Part shown: one piece after another, positions 39,912 through 50,226 of the stretch | How positions within the stretch are numbered: the stretch's first letter is position 1 | Layout of the letters: every line of letters begins with the position of its first letter | DNA from: Diplonema japonicum | Lineage: Eukaryota > Euglenozoa > Diplonemea > Diplonemida > Diplonemidae | DNA: 64,000 nt | NCBI GenBank assembly: GCA_964019335.1 | Contig: OZ025715.1 | Span: forward strand, 186,001 to 250,000 | Direction of reading: 5' to 3' | Translations under genes and position numbers: made by a program | Notes under the pieces: model-generated | What the model saw: only the letters and a program-made list of their open reading frames with translations | What the model was told of the DNA's origin: nothing | The model's database searches: none

Positions 39912-40340
39912 GATCTTTTTTAAAAATTAAGTGTTACCCCCCCCCTTCCCCTACTATTGCTCCCTTTTTTTTTTTCTTTTTACTGTGATTTCCTAATGTT
40001 GTCCCAAGACCGGCTTCATTGGGTGGATTTTTATTTTCCCCCCTTCTTCTTTTTTTTTGGACGGGGGGGGTTTTTTTTTGTTTTTGTTTTGTTTTTTTCC
40101 CTCCTCCTCTTCTCTTTTTTTTTTCTCCTAATTTTTTTTCCTTTCGCGGGAAAAAAAAAGGAGGGAGGAAGAGGAGAGGGCATAAAAAAATGAACGAAAA
40201 AAAACCCCCCCCCCTCTTTTTTTTATCGTTTTTCTTTCATTCTTTCCCCCCCTATTTCTTCCCCCTACTTTTGTAATCCCATCACAAAAAAAAAAAAAAA
40301 GGGATACACGTTCCCCTTACCCCCACCTCCAAAAAAAAAA
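39912..40340. other. Intergenic, homopolymer-rich
   Basis: T, C, G and A runs only; ends with a 10-A run directly before the kelch gene ATG. Confidence 0.6.
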
Positions 40341-41798
40341 ATGCCCGTGACTACCAGTGTAATGCTGTGCATGGTATTGTCGACGGTTCAATACGAAAAC
40401 GAAAACGAAAATGAAGGGACGAGGGAGTACGTGTGGGAGACGGTCGAGGAGGGAACGCTTCCGGGGGAACCGAGAAAGCACTGGGAAGGCCCCTCCGTCC
40501 GATATGGCGCCCAGGCCTGCCCCGTCGAAGGCGGTTTCATATGGAGTCAGGGCTACTACTACGGCCACCACATAGGAAAACCAATGTGGGTAGGCGACAC
40601 CTGGAAATTCTCATACAATTTCTTAAAATGGGAACGAGTGGCCATGGAAGGCCAGGTCCCAACTGGGAGATACAAGTACACACTAACATCAATAGACAAC
40701 GGGGAGAAACTAATCATGTTTGGCGGCGATGACGGAGGACACCTCACATCCACAACTCACGTCTGGGGTGCATTCAAAGGAGAAGCATTTACCCTTACGA
40801 ACACAGACAACTACGCTGCATGGACGAAACAAGACCCTGAATCAACCCCTCGGCAAGGCCACACCACTGTTACCCACAAAGGCTTCCTCATCATCTTCGG
40901 TGGGATGACCTCCCCAGCAGGGGAAAAAACCACGGACGCCTCAGATCTCACGGAACAGAACGACATTGTAATCTACAACAGTTTTCTAAACGTGTTTGAG
41001 AATATTAAGTACAAGCAAGGGCAAAAGGTCCCGCCACCAAGGAGGTCACATGTTGCAGTTCGGTATAACGAACATATGTACATCCATGGAGGCTTCTCAC
41101 GAGGTACCGAAAAGAACCTCAAAGACTTTTGGTCGCTCAATCTTGACGCACTAATCGACGACAGAGAGGTTTTATGGGAAGACCTCAGCACTTTAAACTC
41201 TCCCTTCGGACGCGGCGGTCATGTCATGGTAGCCGACATTCTATTAGGAAAAGCATGGTTACACGGTGGGGCTGTGTGCACACCAGGGTGTGTCACCCAT
41301 ACCGATCTTTGGGAATATGATTTTCTGGAAAATTCATGGTCTGAAATACATATAACCCGCGGCATGAAACCTGTCGGGAGGCACTTCCACACTGCCGTTC
41401 TTGATCAGAATAACCACCGGCTTTACCTAACCGGCGGGGAAGCGTACTCCCCTTACGGGTATTTTAACGATGTGTGGAGGATATCGATGATCGGGAGAAA
41501 GCCTGACGAACGGTACGTTAACTCTGCCATTGTGTACGATGGGATCCCTTTGAAAACTATTATGGGGCGCAAGAAAACTACACTGGAGTATCTTGAGGCG
41601 TTGAAACCGCCTGTCTACAAGGAGCATTCTGCTCTTGTTTCGCAACGTCGTTACCGTGATGCTAGCAGGCTGTTAGATGGAACGAGGTCAACGTGGGTGC
41701 AGCCTGTGTTGATGGGAATGTGCGTCTTATTCTTCGCCTACCTTTTCGCGCTGAGGTTTTTGCGACATTATCTTTTGAAAGGGAAACGGGATGACTGA
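40341..41798 (+). CDS. Kelch-repeat type I membrane protein
   Basis: 485 residues. The N-terminus is a probable short signal sequence (VTTSVMLCMVLSTV). The body holds about five kelch repeats with the usual G-G then Y/W pattern: KLIMFGGDDGG, FLIIFGGMTS, HMYIHGGFSRG, KAWLHGGAVC and RLYLTGGEAYS, which would form a beta-propeller. A hydrophobic segment near the end (about 455-475, PVLMGMCVLFFAYLFALRF) is followed by basic HYLLKGKR, so the propeller should face the lumen or outside with a short cytoplasmic tail. Function unknown; lumenal kelch proteins occur among adhesion and trafficking receptors. Confidence 0.8.
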   Translation: MPVTTSVMLCMVLSTVQYENENENEGTREYVWETVEEGTLPGEPRKHWEGPSVRYGAQACPVEGGFIWSQGYYYGHHIGKPMWVGDTWKFSYNFLKWERVAMEGQVPTGRYKYTLTSIDNGEKLIMFGGDDGGHLTSTTHVWGAFKGEAFTLTNTDNYAAWTKQDPESTPRQGHTTVTHKGFLIIFGGMTSPAGEKTTDASDLTEQNDIVIYNSFLNVFENIKYKQGQKVPPPRRSHVAVRYNEHMYIHGGFSRGTEKNLKDFWSLNLDALIDDREVLWEDLSTLNSPFGRGGHVMVADILLGKAWLHGGAVCTPGCVTHTDLWEYDFLENSWSEIHITRGMKPVGRHFHTAVLDQNNHRLYLTGGEAYSPYGYFNDVWRISMIGRKPDERYVNSAIVYDGIPLKTIMGRKKTTLEYLEALKPPVYKEHSALVSQRRYRDASRLLDGTRSTWVQPVLMGMCVLFFAYLFALRFLRHYLLKGKRDD

Positions 41799-41911
41799 TT
41801 ACTTTAAAAATTTTTTTTTATTTATTTATTTTTTTTTTTTATTTCCCGTTGTTAAAAAAAGGGTCGGCGACGAAGGTAGGCGGGGAAGAAAAAAAAAAAA
41901 AAAAAAAAAAA

Positions 41912-42499
41912 ATGGGCGCGAAAAATTCAACGGAAACCGCCCCGCCCCTTCGGGAGGCTGATGTTGAGGAGCTGTCCAGACACACCCACTACACTGTAAG
42001 GGAGGTTGTTCAGCTTCATAGGCAGTTCATAGCTGAGGCACCTAGCGGGTTTATACCAAGGCAGGATTTCGGCGTGCTGAGCGATGCTTTAGGAGTGAAG
42101 GACTCTTTCATCTCAAAAATGCTGTTTTCTGCCTTTGATCACAACGGGGATGGATTCATTAGCTTTGCGGAATTCATCGCGTCCATGTCTGTGATGACAC
42201 GGGGGACTGCAGATGAAAAGGCAGGATTTGCCTTTAAGCTGTATGACATAGGTGGGCCCGGAGGCCACCCCCGTGGTTATCTCACCAAAGAGGACCTGCT
42301 GCAGATTGTCACATCGATTGATGGAATGCTGGGCTCGCTTGTCTCCAGCAAAGGTTCTCCTTATCCAACTCCCGAGCACCTCATCAACCATATCTTCAAT
42401 GAAATGGACACCAACCGCGATGGGAGGATAACACTGGAGGAGTATACCGCGGGTGCCAAGAGGGACCCCGCCATTGTTCAGGGGCTTGCTCTGTTTTAG
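41912..42499 (+). CDS. Myristoylated NCS/calcineurin-B-like EF-hand protein
   Basis: 195 residues starting MGAKNST, a consensus N-myristoylation site (Gly2, Ser6). The order of EF-hands fits the recoverin/NCS and calcineurin B group. The first is degenerate (APSGFIPRQDF), then DHNGDGFISFAE is canonical. A third, DIGGPGGHPRGYLTKED, has an insertion and may not bind. The last, DTNRDGRITLEE, is canonical. Such proteins tie calcium signals to membranes and may bind a phosphatase or kinase. The ATG is preceded by a run of about 22 A; the frame upstream of it is only lysine codons, so this ATG is chosen. A GTAGGC at 41876 before the A run could mark a 5'UTR intron. Confidence 0.85.
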   Translation: MGAKNSTETAPPLREADVEELSRHTHYTVREVVQLHRQFIAEAPSGFIPRQDFGVLSDALGVKDSFISKMLFSAFDHNGDGFISFAEFIASMSVMTRGTADEKAGFAFKLYDIGGPGGHPRGYLTKEDLLQIVTSIDGMLGSLVSSKGSPYPTPEHLINHIFNEMDTNRDGRITLEEYTAGAKRDPAIVQGLALF

Positions 42500-42509
42500 A
42501 GGCGAAATG

Positions 42510-42544
<35 letters not shown>

Positions 42545-42784
42545 TTTAGTTACTTTTTCTTCTTCTCTTTTTTATCCTTTTCTACCGTGTTTAATACAAA
42601 GTTTGCCCCCCCCCCCTTTTTTTGTTCCGTGTTTTGTCCTTTTTTTTTCCACCGGAGAAACAAAAAAAAAAGCAGGAAAAAAGGGAAGAAAAAAAAAAAC
42701 GGGAAAAAAAAAAAAACACAAAAAAACAAAAAAAAAATGTACACTTGGCTTCAAGTAAAATAGTGCAAAGAAAAAAAAATAATA

Positions 42785-44023
42785 ATGAAGGTGCGGCTCC
42801 CAGATCTCCATCGGGGAACGATCCTGACGTCGATTTTGTTGCAGTTGATGGTGTCCGTGCAGGGAACTGCTCCAGCACCGCCAGTGGACCCCCCGACAGC
42901 TGGAAACTCAACTCCGGCTGATGATAATTCTGGAGGGGAAGCGACGGGGGTCATCGCTGCAATTATAATAACCTTCCTCACCCTGGTAGGGTTGTTCCTG
43001 TACTACTGGTACTCAAGACGGGAAAGGAAAAAGGAAGCGGGGAAGAAGGAATGGGAAGAACGCCAAAAAGAAGCGTTTTTGGAAGAAATTAAAACCACCC
43101 CGGACAACAAAGAAGAAAAAATACCAGCACCCATCCCACCAGTACCATTACCTCCCCCCGGCATGTCGCCTCCCTTCACAGGTGGAAGCGAAGCTGAACG
43201 TGAAAATCTCGTTTCAACATTCAGCTCACAACCAGAACAATATCAAACTGAAGGCGTGGAGTACAGAATAGGCGATAAGGTTATTGCAAGAAAAGGGGAC
43301 ATGAACGCAAATTTTGAAGGAGGCAGGGTGGTAGCCTCTAGAATAGAGGAAGGATGTCTTGCTATCCAATATGATGATGGCGCCTACGATTCTTCCGTTC
43401 CAAACCTGTGGATCTTCCCTATGGGAAAATTCTCAAAAGGCGATAGAGTGCACACCAGACACAGCCGGAGTGGGACTATAACCTCATATGTGGGCCCATC
43501 TCTTTACGAGGTGAAGCTAGACGGTGGCGGTTATGAAACTGCATCGGAATCAGAACTAGCAGCATCAGCATCTACTGACCTATCTTTACCTATGAAGAGG
43601 TCGCATACGACAGCCCTTCCTGCACTTGAAGATGAGAATGATCCTCTTTCTGGGTCGCTTAGGAGGGGCGGGAAGCATCGGAGTTACCATCGGGCGAGAA
43701 TGCATCTACCGCCGCCTTCGAACACACGGCGGTCTCGAAGGGAGTACAAAGGAGACCCGTTGAACCGAAGCTTTGCACAGACGGAGTCGTTTCGCGACAG
43801 CGATCCCTTGTCTAAGAGTGTCGGGCATTTATCTGCCAATACCGATGCACTTGAGGTATTTTTTTTTTTGGGGGGGGGAAAAAAAAAGAGAAAAAAAAAG
43901 GCTCTCGCCGGGTTGCATTCGATTGTTTGTTCCCCATTGACACCCCGTTCTCCCAGAACTCCTGGTTTCCGTGGGTCTATGGGGGCTAGCCGGAGTGATA
44001 TTTTCACAAGCATGCAAGTTTGA
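42785..44023 (+). CDS. Type I membrane protein with Tudor-like repeats (2 exons)
   Basis: 397 residues after removal of a 45-nt intron at 43856-43900 (GTATTT, T, G and A runs, AAAAG). The intron is in frame, so it could be retained, but read-through would add only Phe/Gly/Lys. A signal peptide (about 1-26), a Pro/Ala/Thr linker and a membrane segment (about 56-77, GVIAAIIITFLTLVGLFLYYWY) followed by RRERKK show type I topology. The cytoplasmic side has two small beta-barrel segments, DKVIARKGDMNANFEGGRVV and DRVHTRHSRSGTITSYVG, like DUF4537/Tudor folds. The tail is Ser/Arg-rich. Function unknown. Confidence 0.65.
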   Translation: MKVRLPDLHRGTILTSILLQLMVSVQGTAPAPPVDPPTAGNSTPADDNSGGEATGVIAAIIITFLTLVGLFLYYWYSRRERKKEAGKKEWEERQKEAFLEEIKTTPDNKEEKIPAPIPPVPLPPPGMSPPFTGGSEAERENLVSTFSSQPEQYQTEGVEYRIGDKVIARKGDMNANFEGGRVVASRIEEGCLAIQYDDGAYDSSVPNLWIFPMGKFSKGDRVHTRHSRSGTITSYVGPSLYEVKLDGGGYETASESELAASASTDLSLPMKRSHTTALPALEDENDPLSGSLRRGGKHRSYHRARMHLPPPSNTRRSRREYKGDPLNRSFAQTESFRDSDPLSKSVGHLSANTDALEVFFFLGGGKKKRKKKALAGLHSIVCSPLTPRSPRTPGFRGSMGASRSDIFTSMQV

Positions 44024-44063
44024 GGAACGAAAAGAAAAAAAATAAAATAAAATAAAAAATAAC

Positions 44064-44094
<31 letters not shown>

Positions 44095-46491
44095 GTCCCC
44101 CACCCACCCAAGCAAACAAATGAAGAAACACCCCATCCCCCCCCCCCCCCCCCCCCCATCACGGTGAATTTCTTTTTTTTTTTGATCTTGTTATTTGTGC
44201 GATAAGAGAAGGGGTTTATTTTTATTTATACCTTTTCGGAATAGTTTTTTTTTGGGGGGGGAGAAAGAAAACTACGAGAGTGTAAATCAACAAAAAATAT
44301 TCTGTTTCAACTCAGGCAGCGGGGGGGGGGGGGGGGGGGGGACCCTCCCTCCCCCCTCCCCTTTTTTTTCCATACCCAAGTTATGTTTGCATAGTTCCCC
44401 CTTCCCCCTCCCCCTTTGACCGTTTTCGAAGGTTTACCTCCACCTGGGGTGCCAACGAGAAAACAACCCAGAACGGTGAAAGAACATATGAGGCTACAAC
44501 ACAAAGCTGGTGGCGAACCTTGAACTCAACGTCGTTGCTTCTATTCCTGTTTTTTTTTTTTTTTTTATGTCTGAAGGCTGTTCCAATCTGTCGTTTGTCT
44601 ACAAACACCCCATTCGACTGTCACCTTGACGTTAAAAGATCGAGGAAAAAAAAAAAAGAAAAGTTTTTTAAGGGTGGTCCTCAAGCCCTTAAACATGGTT
44701 TTTTATTTGTTTTCCCCCCCCCTCTCTTTCTTCCCAGATTACACCACGTGTGTGGGGGAGCTACGCCTTCTCCATTGTTCTTGCTCATTTGAAACATTTC
44801 ACACCAAAAAAAAAAAAAAGTTTGGTTGTGTACTCGAAGGAGAAGGGGAGTGATGGGATCCTTTGTGCAGGAGAGGGGGGGGGGGGGGGGGGGGGGGGAT
44901 GTTTGCAGCAAATCCAACGTTGTGATTTTTTTGGGATTTTTTTTGCCTCCCACTACCTTCTTTCCTCCCCCCCCCCCCCCCCCCTCCTTTACATCTTCTC
45001 CACCCTTTGTGGTTTGTATTGAAAGTACTACTATCTCTTTTTTTTCATTTGTTACTTTTTATCCCGATTTTGCCACTACGAAGGAAGCCCCCCCCCCCCC
45101 CCCCCCCATTACCTGTTTGATCAGAGAAGAAGAAAAAAAAAAGAAAATGGAAAAAAGGTTTTCTGCTATTTCATTCATACTTTACCACCACCNNNNNNNN
45201 NNNNNNNNNNNNNNNNNNNNNNNNNNNNNNNNNNNNNNNNNNNNNNNNNNNNNNNNNNNNNNNNNNNNNNNNNNNNNNNNNNNNNNNNNNNNNNNNNNNN
45301 NNNNNNNNNNNNNNNNNNNNNNNNNNNNNNNNNNNNNNNNNNNNNNNNNNNNNNNNNNNNNNNNNNNNNNNNNNNNNNNNNNNNNNNNNNNNGATTTTGC
45401 CACTACGAAGGAAGCCCCCCCCCCCCCCCCCCCCCCCCATTACCTGTTTGATCAGAGAAGAAGAAAAAAAAAAGAAAATGGAAAAAAGGTTTTCTGCTAT
45501 TTCATTCATACTTTACCACCACCAGCTAGCCTTACAACAAATAAAAAAAAATTAAAAAAAAAAAAAAAAAGAGGAATCGAAAAATAATGCCCGTATTCCT
45601 CCCCCTTCCCCTCATAAGAGCACCCAAAAGGGTAGGAAACAATAAAAAAGGTTTTTTTATGGGGGGGTACTTATGCTCAATTTCCCCCTCACTTCGTTTG
45701 CTGACAGGAGAAAGAAAATCTTTTTCCTCCTTTGTACTTGGAAAAGCGGGGTCTTCCATGGATCTAATGCATTTCACTCTAAAGAACTAAAGAGAGGAGC
45801 AAGGGGAGTGTAAAACAACTAGCTGAGTCCATTTCTCGCCATTGTAAGAAGGAAAAAAAAAAAAAGCAACTTTTAGACAGTCTTACGAATGTCTAAACAA
45901 GCTTTGACGTTGGGGAGGGAAATATATAAAAAAAAAAAAAAAAAAATGAGGGAAAAAAAAAGCACGTAATAGCTTCTTTTTTTTCTTCTTGTTTGCGTTC
46001 TTTCCATTTCCCCCCTTCCTTCTTTCTATGAAACTAATGAAAAGAAACTTTTTTTTTTTAAGTCTGTTTTTTTCTTTTTCTTCTTTTTTTTTCTTGTTTG
46101 CGTTTTGCAGATTCGATCCTCTCCCCTCCCCCCCCCTACACGCTCTTTAAAGGAGCCAGCTACAAAATCGGCAAAATAAAGGGGTTTTTTTTTTTTCTTT
46201 CTCTCTTTTTCTTCTTCCTCTTTTTCTTCCTTACCACCCCCCCTCCCTCCCTTGTTGCTTGAATCGGTCCCCTTGTGGGCCAGATCAAATGACAATATGG
46301 TATCTTGGACACAAACTTTTAGTCAGTTAACCCCGTGTTGCGCCCCCTTTTCTCTCTTTTTTTTTTTTTCTTCCCCCCAAGTAGAATGAAGTTGAAAGAG
46401 CAAGAAAATTGGTTACTTCTTCATTCCCCTCATCTCTTTGCCTGCAGTGAGGGCATCATTATCCTTAAGACTTGCAATTGAGGTTGCCAGG

Positions 46492-46522
<31 letters not shown>

Positions 46523-47416
46523 CCATCCGACGCAGGCTTTCCTCGTCAGTGGTATTTATTATTATTATTATTTTTTCTCGTGTTTGCTGATATTTCTCGG
46601 TCCCTTTAATTGGACTGGGGACGAGTGAATTAAAAAAAAAAAATAATAATAATAAAGTTTAAAAAAAAATAATAATAATAAATCAGTCTTTGTAGGGAAC
46701 TTTCTGGCGCGAGTCAATTATAAAAAAAGAAAAAAAAAATCGGGGCGAATGAATGAAAAAAAGTAAAAATGGAAGGGAAAGTGAAAGAATGAAGAGGGAG
46801 GAGAGAGGACCTCAGTCGGTGTTGTTTATGGTTTGTTCTGCATAATAATTTATATAAATATTTCTTTTTTTCTTCTCTCTTTCTAATTCCGTACCCCCTC
46901 CCCCCTCCCGCGCCTTCCGATCAGTTTCGGAAGTGAGGAAAGAAGAAAAGAAAAAAAAAAAAAAAAAAAAAAAAAAGGAGAAAGAAAAAAAAAGAAAGAA
47001 CTATACCGCTAGTAGTGCTTTTATTCGCCAGGAAATATATTAAAAAAAAAAAAAAAAAAAACTTTTTTTTTCGGATTTAATCCGCCACCACCGATAATAA
47101 AAGTGGGAGCTATTTGAATGGAGTGAAAACAAGAGATGCCATCCACGGCTGACACAAACAAGCAAGCCCAACAATTGGCACCAGGATGCACCTGCAAAAT
47201 GGTTACAACGGTTTTACTTCTTCTCTTCACGAATTGCTCCCCAGGGGAAACTCATCCCTGGCAAGTGCGAGGAGACGGACAAGAAAAAAGAAGAGAGAAA
47301 AAAAAAAGAAAGAAAAGAAATATATTACATAGGCGAACAAAAGTACTAATTAACGCAATTAATTATAGGATGTTCCAAAAAAAAAAAAGAAAGTCTTTTT
47401 TTTTGTTTGTTGTGTT
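44024..47416. other. Gene-poor, homopolymer-rich stretch containing an assembly gap
   Basis: About 3.4 kb with AAT microsatellite at 44060-44094, C, G, A and T runs and the 200-N gap. Short complex patches at 44420-44640, 46410-46490 and 47120-47280 have no recognised product. No protein-coding gene is supported, but unfinished sequence means one could be hidden in the gap. Confidence 0.55.
45066..45523. other. 200-N gap flanked by the same sequence on both sides
   Basis: N run at 45193-45392. The sequence at 45066-45192 (starting GATTTTGCCACTACGAAGG, ending ACTTTACCACCACC) is repeated at 45393-45523; the 4-base difference is in the length of a C run. This is most likely two contig ends that overlap but were not merged. 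Confidence 0.85.
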
Positions 47417-47530
47417 TGGTGGGGATAACATCAGATGTGTTGTTCGCCGCTGCCTCCTCGTGGCTGAGCGCACACCGCACGCATTAAGGACGCAACGCTG
47501 TAGCTTGTGCAGGGCGCCACCAACACTAAC
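47417..47530. repeat. Short interspersed repeat, copy C (internally deleted)
   Basis: About 114 bp that keeps the left end (GGTGGGGATAACATCAGATGTG), CACACCGCACGCATTAAGGA from the middle and GTGCAGGGCGCCACCAACAC from the right end of copy A, with the rest missing. A T run lies just to the left. Confidence 0.75.
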
Positions 47531-48057
47531 TTTCTTTATCTCTTATTTCTTTTTTTTTTTCGTTGGTAAAATAACTCTTTTGAATGAAACCGAACAACTT
47601 ATTTTATATCCCCCCCCTACCCCACCCCCTCCCTTTAGGATCTGGTACTGTTTATTTTTTTTTTTTTATATTGTTTATTGTTTTATTGTTTTTTTTTTTA
47701 CCTTTTTTTTTTTTTTTTTCTCTGGCACCTTCGCAGCGAATCAGGCCGGGCGAGAACAAAGAGAGCGAGAGAGAGAAAAAAGAAAAAAAAAAAAACGAAA
47801 GGAAAAAGAAAAAAGACAAAACCTTTCCCCCCCAAAAAAAAACACACACAAAACACGCGTCTCAAGGACATCTTCTTTCTTTCTCTCTGTCTCTCTCTCT
47901 CTCAATCTCTCTGTCTCTCTCACTCCCCCTGGTTACGGCTCTTTTTTTTTTTTTAGAAAAAAAAATATTGTTCTCTCCATCCCCCCCCCCCCCCCCCCCC
48001 CCGCACACAAAAAAAAGAGAGGGGGAGGAAAAAAAAAATCCCCCCAACAAAAAAAAA
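47531..48057. other. Intergenic, homopolymer and TC repeat
   Basis: T runs, a TCTC-rich stretch at 47878-47925, a C run at 47983-48002 and A runs up to the BBS4 ATG. The frame upstream of BBS4 is open but has no coding character. Confidence 0.6.
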
Positions 48058-49481
48058 ATGAGCGAAACAGGGAGCAACGCAGGGTCAACCACACAACTGT
48101 TAAGACAGGGAAGCTCCGTAAGCCTGACAGGGAGCACGGCAAGCGGGGCACCCGCATCGGGGACCGCGTCCATTCGCGAACGGAGAAACTGGCTGATCCA
48201 CCTACTGTACACAAGACAAGACTACTTCGAGTGCCTGGTCCTCATTGAAGAGCAACTGCAGGACTGTAAGGGTCTCTGCGAATATGCAATATACATAAAA
48301 GCTCTTATAAAACGAGCAAACGGTGAGCTACAAGAAAGCCTGCAACTCTTTCAAGCCGCAACGGTACTAAACCCGCACAACGTCGCAAATCTGAAACAAG
48401 TAGGCCGCAGCCTGTACCTCCTGGGCAAACACCGCGCTGCAATCGGTATTTATGAGGAAGCCAGAGCCTTCAGTGAAGAGGACTGGGAAGTTGCTCACAA
48501 CATGGGTCTATGTTACTTATACCTGAAAAACTATGAAAAAGCAGAGGAAACATTCGTGAAGGCAAATGTGATCCAGCGACACGACGCGACCTACATGCAA
48601 CTTGGGAAACTGTACACACTGCAAGACAAATATCATGAGGCAATCGAAATCTACTTGGAAGCCCTTGATTATTCTCCGGAAAACCCTGAATTGCTTACAA
48701 CAGTTGGGCTGCTGTATCTCCGTTTAAGCGAAAACTTCAAGGCGTTCGATTACCTCGGGAACTCGTTGACCCACGACCCGAAAAACCCAAAGACTATCCT
48801 GGCAGCCGGGTCCATTATTCAAGACCATTCTGACATGGATGTCGCTCTGACGAAGTACAGGATCGCCGCGGTGCAGACACCGAATTCGGCGCAGCTTTGG
48901 AACAACATCGGAATGTGCTTCTTCGGGAAACAGTTCTACATAGCCGCAATCGCTTGTTTAAAGCGGGCTCTGTATCTATCTCCCTTTGAGTGGATCATAG
49001 CCTACAATCTCGGGCTTGTGTATCTCAATACTGGTCAATACGCGTCCGCTTTTCACTATTTCAGCGCGTCCATAAATTTGAAACCCGATTTTGCGTCATC
49101 TTATATGTATTTGGCGATAACTTTGAAGTATGTTTATAAAAAAAAAAAAAAAAAAAAAAAAAACACACAGCCGTCTTGACGATTTCGAGAATGCTTGTTC
49201 TGCATATGAAAAAGCGATTTCGATGGAACGCGACCACCTTTTCGAACTCAATTACGCCATTACTCTTTTTAACAATGACGAGCCTGAACTTGCCAGGCAG
49301 CACTTTCAGGAATTTGAGGCGTATGTGGAAGGGTTGGGAAATATTTTTTTTTTATTTTTTTTACTTTTTTTTTTCTCTTATGCACAGGTGTTTCTCTGAA
49401 CTAGATGATGAAACACGGCAGTCTGACCAAGATATCCTTGATGCCCGCGGCCACCTCCAGGGTGTCTTTAAACGAAGCTGA
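48058..49481 (+). CDS. BBS4: BBS4, TPR subunit of the BBSome (3 exons)
   Basis: Exons 48058-49127, 49171-49332 and 49388-49481 give 441 residues (human BBS4 is about 519). Introns are 43 nt (poly(A), ending ACACACAG) and 55 nt (T-rich, ending TGCACAG). The protein follows BBS4 along its TPR array: RERRNWLIHLLYTRQDYFECL, GLCEYAIYIKALI, LLGKHRAAIGIYEEA, SPENPELLTTVGLLYLRL and WNNIGMCFFGKQFYIAAI. The second exon continues the last TPRs (RLDDFENACSAYEKAI, LNYAITLFNND). The BBSome moves membrane proteins in and out of the flagellum, so this implies a flagellated cell. The start follows an A-rich leader. Confidence 0.92.
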
Positions 49482-50119
49482 GCGGGGGGTTATATAATTT
49501 CTTTTTTTTTTTTTTCGTTTTGTTTTTTTTTTTAGTGTGTGTCTTTTTATCTTTTTGTTCTTTTCTTGTTTTTTTTTTTTTTTTATTTTATTTTATTTTA
49601 TTTTAGAAAGGATTCTTAGGAAGAAAAAAAAAAACTGCTGACAAGCAGAGTTAGGAGAGAGAAACGGGGGGGGGGGGGGGGGGGGTGCAGTTTAACATAA
49701 GAAGTATAAATACGAAAGAACAAGAAACAATAGAAAAGCTTTTTTTCTCCCCCCCACCACCACCTCTGTAATCTTCTGATCCTTTCTTTTTTTTGTGAAG
49801 TTGGGAACAAAAAAAGGGGGGGGGGTGCTATTGGATATGGTTTACTTTACGACGAAAAAAAAAGAAGGTAAACACAACACGCAAACACGCAAGAAAAAAA
49901 AAAGAAGGAAGAAAAAAAAGGGGGGGGGAAACAAGAAAAGGGAGAAAAAAAAAGAGGAAAAAAAAGCCACCTGGAAAGGGCAACGTGTCCCCCTACCCTA
50001 AGGCACCCCTTCCTCTTTTTTTTTCTTCTTTTTCTTTTTTTTTTTTTTTTTACAGCATTATTTACTTAACACATAACCTTCCATCTTTTCTCTCCCCCCT
50101 CGTTTTTCCTGTCTTATCT

Positions 50120-50156
<37 letters not shown>

Positions 50157-50226
50157 CATCCCATTCTTTTTTTAAGAACGGAGAAAAAAAAAAAGTTTTT
50201 TTTTTTAAAAGGGGGAAAGAGAACAT
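49482..50226. other. Intergenic, homopolymer-rich
   Basis: T runs, a G run at 49667-49685, A runs and a T run of about 36 at 50121-50156. No gene recognised. Confidence 0.6.

Noticed and set aside
44060-44094. AAT array and other simple repeats as a CRISPR or functional array
   Set aside because: They are plain microsatellites without spacers.
44826-45587. ORFs reading through the N gap
   Set aside because: They contain unknown residues and homopolymer products and span a probable assembly artefact.
47136-47330. Small secreted-like ORF upstream of repeat copy C (MPSTADTNKQ...)
   Set aside because: It runs into A-run lysines and repeat sequence, with no acceptor or homology to support it.
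49130-49481. Two separate small genes after BBS4
   Set aside because: Both are BBS4 exons; the TPR sequence continues across the two introns in frame.
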